NCBI RefSeq assembly: GCF_016086655.4
Contig: NC_052132.2
Location: 6,636,805-6,700,804, forward strand
Direction: 5' to 3'
Length of the DNA stretch: 64,000 nt
Source: Lepeophtheirus salmonis
Taxonomy: Eukaryota; Arthropoda; Copepoda; Siphonostomatoida; Caligidae
This document shows positions 56,502 through 64,000 of the stretch, one piece after another. Position numbers and translations under genes: made by a program. A model generated the notes under the pieces. It was not told the DNA's origin. It saw only the letters and a program-made list of their open reading frames with translations, and made no database searches. How positions within the stretch are numbered: position 1 is the stretch's first letter; each line of letters starts with the position of its first letter.

Positions 56502-56830
56502 TTATTTGCTAATGAAGTTTTGTTCTATTACTTTATTTGACCATTGGTAGAGGAAGGAGACCTCTGTTTTTATGTGGATGTACACTTGCATTCTATCTAA
56601 CATTGATATTTCCTCTGACACGTGCTCATAAGATCCTTGAGTGTTATTCATGTTATAAATTATTCTATTTTCGACTTCTCCAAGATTGGTTTTGCTTTTT
56701 ATGCCACTTAGCGAAACTACTAAACTCTTTACATACTCATTATCATCTTCCACAGCTCTGGAGGTACTTCCCCTTGTTATCGCTCAACTTGCAACTGTGT
56801 TATTCTGCTCTATTAGGGGTTTATTTTAGA
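56502..56830 (-). pseudogene. BESS-motif-like protein fragment
   Basis: The minus frame is open from a TGA near 56790. It reads RGSTSRAVEDDNEYVKSLVV, then SLSGIKSKTNLGEVENRIIY and NMNNTQ. The pattern DDxEYxxSLxxxLxxIxxxxxxxVExxIxxxxxN fits the BESS protein-interaction motif (DEDxxFxxSLxPxLxxLxxxxxxxxKxxIxxLL) found in arthropod MADF-BESS regulators. No MADF domain is legible upstream. The frame runs 83 codons from its first Met (56753). It could be a last exon of a real gene or a degraded copy; no firm acceptor was located. Confidence 0.35.
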
Positions 56831-57449
56831 GAAAGTAAAATCTTCCTTTTCAGAAGTCAGAACAAAGGAAATGGCGTTGTCTTACTTCTATTGCCATATA
56901 CATTTCAGTTTAAACACCCTGTATCTTTAGATATTTGAATTTGTCTTACAATTTGTATTTATCTGTTTCTACAGGGACAATATATCTAGTAAAGATTTTC
57001 CATTCTTTCGATACATCTACATAAAATAATCAAGTTGATTTATATTTCCAAAGAAATGTTAAATAAAGGCTTGTATTCCGTAGTATGAATAAATCTATTG
57101 GTTTTATGTAATCTTAAAAATTGAATACTTTGTTTCTAGAATATAAGTAGATTAAGATGGGTTTTTCCAGTCGATATGACTGCCATTTCAAAAACTTAAT
57201 GAAAAACATTCTTTTTAGATCTAAAAATGTTTTGTACACATGTACATTTACAAAACATTTCGTCATATAATATTCAAATTATATCTTGAATAATTTATTA
57301 CTATTTTAATAATTATTAGAGAATATTCTTTTTATTTATTATAAAAACATTATTTTGTATTTATTAAAGAGACATTTTAAAATCAATCAAAATTTTATAC
57401 AAATTATTCTTTAATAATTATAGGTTCCTATAGATAAATAAATAGAGTG
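56831..57449. other. AT-rich intergenic DNA
   Basis: Nothing recognised. Confidence 0.4.
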
Positions 57450-58000
57450 GGGATTTTAAATTGGCACAAATTTAGACCTAAATATCCGGGTAACCCTATT
57501 ATGATAGTGTGCTGAACAGATTTAACTGTCAAAGCATGTATAAAAAAAAACATAATCCTTAGGATGTCTTCCGAATACAAACGCCTTTGGGCCATTATTG
57601 TGTACCGGGTAAACATTTAAGTACGCAAATAACTCCAAAGAAAATTATGGTAAAGAGCTAAAATTGATGTTGACATTCTATAATTTTAAATTGGTGTAGT
57701 TTGTGTTAATCAAGTAATTGGAACCGGATTTATTCTGGGAACACACATTTTAAGACCTTTATGTCTTGGGAAAAGGAAATATGGCCTCCTAGCTCACCGA
57801 ATCTGAACCCCTTGGACTACTCTGTGTTGAGGGTCCTTGGGAGAGAGTCCAATAAACTATCATATAACACTGTTGACTCCTTTCGGGGTTTTATTCTCGA
57901 GGCAGCTTGCTATATGGATAAGGAGTCCTTCATCAATGCCTTTGCTTGGCTTAGATCTAGATTGTACACAATATATACACAAAATTAGTTACCAATTTCT
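57450..58000 (+). mobile_element. Internally deleted mariner with N- and C-terminal transposase pieces
   Basis: The left end candidate is GGATTTTAAATTGGCACAAATT. At 57562 MSSEYKRLWAIIVYRVN looks like a mariner N-terminus. After about 180 bp without homology, the frame 57761-57988 gives WEKEIWPPSSPNLNPLDYSV (third-Asp block with Asp replaced by Asn: SPN), then SNKLSYNTVDSFRGFI and the usual C-terminal SRLYTI. The inverted right end may be near TTACCAATTTCTTG. At 0.55 kb, most of the catalytic domain is gone. Confidence 0.6.
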
Positions 58001-59458
58001 TGATTATGAATTGTGAAATCTTCTAATGAAAACTGTCTATACCAGAAAATGCTAAGTTACTTCAAGTATTTAATAAATAGTTGAGCCGGCATGCAAACTG
58101 CAAAAAAAATGAGAATTTGGTTGTAAGCGTCTTTTCAATACTCTATGCGACCCGGTGTAGAGGAAAGGGATCCCAGGCGGTTTCGAGAAATATATGGAGC
58201 AATCCATGTTTATTCTCGAATACTTCACAGATTGGGGAGCCTAGCTTGGATAGGGAGAATGGAAGGACAAATGTGTATGTATAGGAAAGGATATTTGGAT
58301 GGTGGGAAAAAATATATTTGATAAAAGTGCTTTATGTATATACGGTTTTTTACTTTAGACTAATTGTTGGATTCAAGATGATAGTTTTTTTATTCTTATA
58401 TTTACATGGTCTAACTACGATCAACCGGAATTTTCTAAAAGGAAGGGATGAGCGCTCGCTCATTAACTCTCCCTCCTTCGCTTTTTTTACGTCGGAAGAA
58501 AGGGGAAATATAAATTGTATGTATCAAGGTTAATAGAAATACAAGGGTATACCTATAGTTGATAATATTGTAGAGAAAAACGCGTGCAAGGAGGAGGGGG
58601 AAAAAAGACATATGGTATCATTGTTTAAAATACTGATGTGATTATCATCTGCCTGCTTTATTATGATTTTTGAGGGTATAACGAATGTATTTATTAGCAA
58701 AATGTTTAATGAAGATATACTACGTATAATTGACTTCGACGTTTTTTATCCGTTACAGTAGATTTGAAAACGTCAGACTCCATGAAATTGTAATGCAGTA
58801 TGAACCTTATTCTCAGAATAATAGCTAATGAAACGACAAAGTAGAGTATTTCGAAATATATTTGAAGCTCCAGGATTAAAAAAGAAGGCTTTAATTAAAT
58901 ATAATCTACATACTAAAAAATAAACCATTAAACATTTAAGTTAAATATACATAATTAGACAATTAAAATCATATAGCTATTAATAATAATAAATTATAAA
59001 TACAGAATATTGAAATAATAGAGTGATCCAGATAATTTTTTCTTGTTTTAACATCGGAATTCAGTTAAATATGTCATAACTTTAGGTTGCAATACACAAG
59101 CGAGACGTGGAGTTTAATCAAAAAGATAATCACCCCTCTTCTTCATGTGGAAGTTGCTATATACAATTGTGCACAGGATAGATATATCTCTACCGATGAG
59201 ATCTAACTAATTATTAATAATAAAGTAAATGTCAAAATCATAAAATTAGACAATAAATATATTAATAAAAAATGTTAGAAATAAATTCATCGTAAAGATT
59301 TAGAGCAAAAGCTAATTATGTAGTAATGCCCAGCGATATTACTCCCTATTAAGAGCATCAAAAAGATTTCCCCGTTATTTAGGTATGCTTATATAACAAC
59401 ATACTATTATCATGATGGATATACACAATTGCTAATTATAATGAAACACCCAATGTAA
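58001..59458. other. AT-rich intergenic DNA
   Basis: Short frames at 58081-58284 and 58318-58533 have no motif. Confidence 0.4.
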
Positions 59459-59500
59459 CTACCCTCGTTGTTGTGACCATTTAAACAGTTGTTTTGTCTT
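59459..59500. repeat. Direct repeat of the 3' end of the 59673-60002 reading frame
   Basis: TACCCTCGTTGTTGTGACCATTTAAACAGTTGTTTTG matches 59673-59712 (TACCCCCGTTGTTGTGACCATTTAAGCAGTTGTTTTTG). On the minus strand both end in KQL(L/F)KWSQQRG and a stop. Confidence 0.7.
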
Positions 59501-59672
59501 TTATGAGTTTTCTGAACACCACTTCTTGGAGCCCATCAACCATAGCTAAGCCTTAAGTGATAAAAAGTAATATTTATTGACTATGTAATATTGGAAAACC
59601 TAATTATCATACCCAAGTCTTAAAGCGAAGTAAGTAGTCTCAGACAAACTAGTTGCAAACCAATCAAAGCTA

Positions 59673-60002
59673 CTACCCCCGTTGTTGTGACCATTTAAGC
59701 AGTTGTTTTTGCCCTTTACTGAGTTGTGTATCATAATTCTTGATATGTTTAGCTAAAATAGAATCATATTTTATGGTTAGATTTAAAAAAAAAATTGAAT
59801 ACTTACTGTGAGATAGTACAAAATTCAGAGTTCCATTTCGATATTCGTAAATACTTTTTACTGATAACTTGATTGTCATTTGGTGTGGATGACTCAAAAC
59901 ATTTTTATATGTATTTCTATAAATGACATCAGTAACAACATCCTCCATTAATTTAATGATGGTTTCTCGGGAAGGGATATGTTTACCCTTGTATTTCTCC
60001 AT
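59673..60002 (-). CDS. Unidentified 109-codon frame, possibly two exons
   Basis: From ATG at 60002 the minus frame reads MEKYKGKHIPSRETIIKLME, DVVTDVIYRNTYKNVLSHPH and YEYRNGTLNFVLSH. At 59806 there is a strong donor (GTAAGTAT) and at 59753 a good acceptor (TTCTATTTTAG). Splicing a 54-bp intron gives 91 residues ending KNYDTQLSKGQKQLLKWSQQ-RG. The putative intron is a multiple of three and lacks stops, so the unspliced frame is also open (109 residues). The last 12 codons are duplicated downstream at 59459-59500. No family recognised. It could be an exon pair of a real gene or a mobile-element piece. Confidence 0.35.
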   Translation of the reverse strand: MEKYKGKHIPSRETIIKLMEDVVTDVIYRNTYKNVLSHPHQMTIKLSVKSIYEYRNGTLNFVLSHSKYSIFFLNLTIKYDSILAKHIKNYDTQLSKGQKQLLKWSQQRG

Positions 60003-60578
60003 AAATTTTTTAAACGTAGATGATTAGCAATGGATAAGGTTATATTACATGCAATAAGCATCGTTGTGAGATCAGAGTTAAAGTCTGACTTGATGTATTC
60101 ATCGTGTTAAATTGATTTTATAGATGAATATCGATACCCTTATTATGAGATGAGGATAATGAGTGGCGTATAATTCTAGTCAGGGTACTAAAGGCACATT
60201 TATATCGACAAATCCGACAAACCATCTGTTTCTCATCCGGCAAGTATTTTCCAAATTCCTAGGCCTCCATTTTCAGAAATCCAGACAGAAGGCGACGTTA
60301 TTTTTAGGATTTTATTCAGTTCTCTATCGACTATCCCCATCTAATATTATTATATTAATATTGAATAATAAAGGCGGGAATGATAATGTTCATGATTGAT
60401 AGAAGAAGATGTATATTATTTAATCAATGATGCCATAAGTATTTCTTCTCTTCTCCTCGCACGCTTTTCTATTCTTACCAAAATTATCACCCTTAGGTAT
60501 ACCATAACGCGTTTACGACTGAATTTTGACTACCAACGCGCTCTTAATATTGACGTCATAGTAGATGAATGGTTACGT
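60003..60578. other. Intergenic DNA with short frames
   Basis: The frames 60163-60399 and 60396-60620 have no motif. The second ends inside the first unit of the following duplication. Confidence 0.35.
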
Positions 60579-60735
60579 GTTTTATCAAAATCTGTTTTTC
60601 CTGCCCAGCAGTCAGTATGATACATTAAACTGAAAATTCTAAAATAGTGACATCATTAACTATAAGTAGTTGCAGATTTTGTCAAAATCTGCCTGTCTTG
60701 CCCAGCAGTCGGTACAATACATCAGATTGATAATT
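60579..60735. repeat. Tandem duplication, two units of about 58 bp, 97-bp period
   Basis: TTTTATCAAAATCTGTTTTTCCTGCCCAGCAGTCAGTATGATACATTAAACTGA (60580-) is repeated as TTTTGTCAAAATCTGCCTGTCTTGCCCAGCAGTCGGTACAATACATCAGATTGA (60677-). Roughly 85 per cent identity by eye. Confidence 0.75.
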
Positions 60736-60939
60736 ATAGCAAGCCCGATTACTAATGTTAAAAAAGAATTATTATTAAATAAGTTTTGTTAAGCTTATTA
60801 ATACTTTTTGAATTATGTACTATACTTGCCTATCTTTGCTTTGGTTTACGATGTAGTAATAATGATATAATTCAGAATTCTAAGTTGGATAGAGTTACCA
60901 TTTCAAAATTTCATTTCCGAGCTGGTCCACCCTCAATAA

Positions 60940-61400
60940 TACCACATACGAAATAGGAGTTAAATCTTTTTTCTAGTAAAAAATTTATGAAGGAGTAACC
61001 CATATATACATGTATAAGTAAATATTAATAAATCAAAGTTAGTGTGTTTGAATCTATGAATATTTGTATATATGACAACAAGATAGCGGTTATACTGCAT
61101 ATGGTGCTCTATGATATTTTTTGATGTTAGAAACAACAATGAAGACGTATTGATGATGACTTGTAGGCTTCTGGATAGAACATCGAATTCGTATTCAGGG
61201 TGCAGTATATATAGTGCTGCCTGATTTGAATAAATATTTTTGACATAAGGAATAATAATTATTGTACATATACGATAATTATAAATTTTATTAATATATC
61301 TTATACAAGCCCCAATAATTGCAAAAATAGTATAGATTATGTCTTGTGTCCTGCTGTAGTTTGTAGTTAAAAAAAATATCATTTCTTATTTAAGTTTTTC
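60940..61400 (-). other. Possible LTR or 3' flank of the Gypsy remnant
   Basis: This lies directly downstream (minus sense) of the Gypsy integrase. On the minus strand CACTATATATACTGCACCC (about 61218-61200) looks like a TATA box with a following start region. The 140-codon minus frame 61382-60960 is AT-driven (rich in Ile, Tyr, Asn) and I do not count it as a gene. No second LTR copy was found in the window, so the LTR call is speculative. Confidence 0.2.
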
Positions 61401-61439
61401 TATAAATAATGATTTCCTAGGAGTACAGACTGGAAGCTA

Positions 61440-63470
61440 TAGTAGAATTTATTACTCCTTTCTTATCCCATCGTTAGGTTCGTACATTTTGAATATTGTG
61501 TGATCTCCAACATTGAATTTGGATCTATGTATCATCGGTAAGCTACCTCGCGAAGGTCTTCCGAACATTAGCTTCATAGGTGAATTATCCTTTTCTTTAG
61601 ATACATTTCAACATGCATTTAATTCCTTTTGAAATATTACCTAACATCCCTAACATTTCTTGAGATAATATTTCACATTTTTAACTGCAGCTTCGGCGTG
61701 ACCGTTGCCCTCGGGATGATATGCCGAAGAGGTTTTGTGCACAATTAAATTATATTTTTACAGAAGTCGGTGAATTCCTAACGAAATTAGGGCTGTTATC
61801 TGAATGAATATACATCGGGTATCCAAAGTCCGTAAGCTATTCGTTGATAATTTTGATGATGCTACTCGAAGTTGTTGAGCGTAATTTTTCAACAAAAAGA
61901 AACCTGGAACATATATCAGGCATTAATAAGGTAATAAATTAAAAAATAATTAAAAAGGTCCATGGATACAAGTTCCATAGGATAAAAAGCAATGCATTTT
62001 TCTTCATTTGTGGTTGATTTTGAAGGCCGAAGTTGTTAACAATTACAGTTTTCCACAATCATTCGTATCTCATTAGACATACCTGGCCAATTATGAAAAA
62101 CAAAATTTGTGAGTGATATGAAGTATCTACTATGATATGGATTTTTTCTTTACACAACTCTAACTTGAATTTGTTGTCAGATATTTTTTCTTTGAATCTA
62201 CTTGAGCGTTGATTAAGGATATCAGATTTATCATAAAGTGCCAAAAGTGCTTTATTATCAGTATGAACTGTAAATTCACAACCATATAAAAAAATTCGGC
62301 ATTTTTAAACAGTATAAATAATTGCTAGCCCTCTAATTCAATTGTGGTATATATTTGTTGGTTTCCGTTAAAGATCTAGAACTATATTGAATTAATACGT
62401 AATTTCTGTTGTGTTCAATTTGAACCAAAGTATATCCAATTCCATGAAGGCGTGACGTATTTGTAAGCAAGAAAGTTTCTTTTGTAGTATCAAAATGTGG
62501 GACGATTGCATCAGAAGTGATAATTTCTTTGGTCTTGTTGAATGAATTTTCATGTTCCTGAAGCCAATTAAAAACCACTCCAGATTTTAGTAATTGTCTC
62601 ATTTCCATATTGGTATGATCACTATCAGGATGCCGAACTGCTAGTTGAATGGCTAATCCTAAGATCATCGTAATTCTGAAATGTTTTGAGGGGTCGGAAA
62701 CTTTGAAATTGAATCAACGTTAGCAGGGTCTGGATTCACTCCCTCGCTGTAGATGATGAATCCACCGAATTTCATTGTAGATCTGATGTCAATGTTATCT
62801 TTGGATGTAATATAATGTTATACTCACTACAACGTTCAAGAAGGTTACATATCCGTTGTAATAGTTCATCTTAATTAATAGTAACAACTAAAATACTGTA
62901 TACGATTTTAAATATACCATCAAGTTTTTAAATAACTTGATCAGTTCGAGAGCAACATTCATCACTTCATGAGCATAAACTCAATAAATCTGAATTTTCA
63001 CATTACAGTGAGAAATGCAATGAGAGGTGTACTGTCTTTATCAAGAGATACATGAAAATAACTTTTTAATGCGTCAAGTAGGAACTGAAGATATGATGTC
63101 AAAAATAGAGGGAATCGAGCACACAGGACTTTCCACGACTTTGTTTAATTTTGTGTAGTCTGTAACTAGTAGTATTCCCTTGTTACATTGCTTGGGAACA
63201 AAAAACGCTGATGATATTAATTCTGTTGAGATGGATTTTTCTAAGAAAGTGTAAATTTTGCACTTATATTGAGTGAATTGGGAGTGGATCTTTTTATGAA
63301 GAATATCTAATTTTACAAAGATCTCCTAATCAAATAGTATTTCAATTTGCATATCGTCCATCACAGCTTCTTTGATGTGTGAATTATATTTTCCGTAACA
63401 CCAATGCATTTCATTTCCTGCTTGGAGAATTATAAACTGTAGGAGTATACAGTCTATTTAAAGGAAGGCA
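61440..63470 (-). mobile_element. Ty3/Gypsy-type retrotransposon pol remnant (RT, RNase H, integrase)
   Basis: Reading right to left: SSAFFVPKQCNKGILLVTDY then TKLNKVVESP (63225-63130), the start of the reverse transcriptase (xxPKKxGxxRxxxDYRxLNK). ELLQRICNLLERC (about 62860) follows a damaged YxDD site (YSILV). MKFGGFIIYSEGVNPDP (62780) and FPTPQNISELR (62700) are the usual end of RT. WLQEHENSFNKTKEIITSDA, then FDTTKETFLLTNTSRLHGIG (62570-62445) and RSLT form RNase H (TDASxxGxGxxLxQ; here TNTS). GCEFTVHTDNKAL (62285) follows. Integrase: YPMYIHSDNSPNFV (61818-61777), SSAYHPEGNGHAEAAVKN (61730-61680), FGRPSRGSLPMIHR (61565). Many stops; gag and LTRs not seen. Confidence 0.75.
62333..62668 (-). 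pseudogene. Gypsy RT/RNase H junction, 111-codon open block
   Basis: The longest open part of the Gypsy remnant. It contains LLKSGVVFNWLQEHENSFNK, where RT ends and RNase H begins, then FDTTKETFLLTNTSRLHGIG, with the first catalytic Asp of RNase H (TDAS) replaced by Asn. It ends with LIQYSSRSLTETNKYIPQLN, matching QxxSRSLxxxExNYxxxExE with a stop just after. It is a fragment of the larger polyprotein and has no independent function. Confidence 0.75.
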
Positions 63471-63486
63471 ATATTTTTTTACTATA

Positions 63487-63742
63487 ATGGCTGAGAGTAT
63501 AGATATAAAAAAAAGTGCTTTTATGCAAACAAGAGCTCTGTTACTAGAGGAATATCAAGGCTTATAGAGTTAATTGATTTCGTGGATAAACGTCCAAACC
63601 ATGAGAGTACCAAACTAATTACTAATGAAATAGAAAAGTCCCAAAGATATTTGGAATCTTTAGAGGAAGCTGGTGAAACGTTAATTGAACACTCCTCAAC
63701 AGATAAAATTCTTATGAAAGAAGTTGACTATATCCTCTTGTA
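63487..63742 (+). pseudogene. Retroelement gag-like reading frame, one frameshift
   Basis: ATG at 63487 opens MAESIDIKKSAFMQTRALLL then EEYQG. After a shift near 63560 it continues RLIELIDFVDKRPNHESTKL, ITNEIEKSQRYLESLEEAGE and TLIEHSSTDKILMKEVDYIL before a TAA. It is helical and charged. The RLxxLxxFxD...LxxxLEKxxxxxxxFxExxxxIE layout resembles the N-terminal part of Pao/BEL-type gag proteins. It lies head to head with the Gypsy remnant, so it is a separate element or a host-like gene. Confidence 0.35.
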
Positions 63743-64000
63743 ATTCAATGAATATAATTGGCATTGCTCTGAATACAATTAGCTTGTAAAATAATGTCTC
63801 GGTTAACTCTAGGGCTGAGCTTAGGTCTTGTGGAGTCAACAAAGAACTACGACCGAAAATTTAACTTTACAACACAACACTGTGGGAATGAAACTATGGA
63901 TACAGGAGTTCTCTTCATATTACAATTCAAGCAACACGAATCTCATTAAAATCTCAGTACATCATACCTAATTTGACAAATGCGTATATTCAAATGTAAA
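63743..64000. other. Right edge of window, nothing recognised
   Basis: No frame or repeat assigned. Confidence 0.4.

Noticed and set aside
56537..56938. 133-codon + ORF with Leu/Phe-rich segments
   Set aside because: Antisense to the BESS-like frame; the membrane-like composition follows from complementing a charged protein.
60960..61382. 140-codon minus ORF
   Set aside because: Dominated by Ile, Tyr and Asn from AT-rich DNA; no motif; more likely flank or LTR of the Gypsy remnant.
1..64000. tRNA, rRNA and CRISPR arrays
   Set aside because: No cloverleaf-compatible A/B box pairs, rRNA segments or regularly spaced identical repeats were seen by eye; the only regular array is the 16-bp minisatellite at 44725.

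Overview
The window looks like a repeat-rich, AT-rich arthropod genome. Arguments for this are a delta/epsilon-type glutathione S-transferase (GST) gene broken into small exons by very long introns, canonical GT-AG splice sites, an AATAAA signal, and a dense population of decayed Tc1/mariner elements. I read it as probably a copepod of the sea-louse type (Lepeophtheirus-like). That taxonomic guess rests on general familiarity with such sequences, not on a search. There are no bacterial operons, rRNA genes, CRISPR arrays or recognisable tRNA genes.

Host gene content is small. The one firm gene is the C-terminal two thirds of a GST on the + strand. Three exons (30034-30187, 36788-36987, 46585-46732) join in frame and give 167 residues ending at a TAA, with a polyadenylation signal at 46783. 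The exons carrying the N-terminal thioredoxin-like half were not found, so they lie left of the window or are missing. Introns of 6.6 kb and 9.6 kb hold several transposons. Weaker gene candidates are a BESS-like fragment (56502-56830, -), a possible two-exon gene (59673-60002, -), an orphan 143-codon ORF (25240-25671, -), a frameshifted ORF pair (27390-28135, -) and a truncated ORF at the left edge (2-298, -).

The rest is mostly mobile DNA, nearly all broken. From left to right: mariner fragments at 2.0-2.3 kb and 4.8-5.3 kb; five copies of one mariner family (A) at 5.5-6.7, 8.9-9.7, 20.4-21.0, 23.7-24.3 and 30.7-31.2 kb; a second mariner family (B) at 10.5-11.7 kb, with a fold-back derivative at 16.4-17.0 kb; a rearranged Mos-like mariner with two 5' ends at 11.7-12.5 kb and a Mos-like fragment at 15.6-16.0 kb; Tc1-type pieces at 18.5 and 28.3 kb; another Tc-type fragment at 32.4-32.9 kb; a LINE (+) at 33.5-35.9 kb; a 3.46-kb hAT element with matching inverted ends and 8-bp target-site copies at 37.6-41.1 kb; a second LINE of the same family (-) at 41.5-42.7 kb; further mariners at 43.6-44.2, 50.6-52.5 and 57.45-58.0 kb, the middle one interrupted by a 789-bp MITE; an unclassified transposase-like pseudogene at 49.2-50.5 kb; and Ty3/Gypsy pol remnants (-) at 61.4-63.5 kb beside a gag-like reading frame (+). 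Three dispersed non-coding repeat families (called R1, R2 and R3 here) and several strong hairpins fill part of the intergenic space.

The most interesting structure is repeated formation of non-autonomous mariners. Two elements from different families carry inverted copies of their own 5' end, and three family A copies share one internal deletion junction, which suggests amplification of a deleted form. I found no convincing undescribed gene system.
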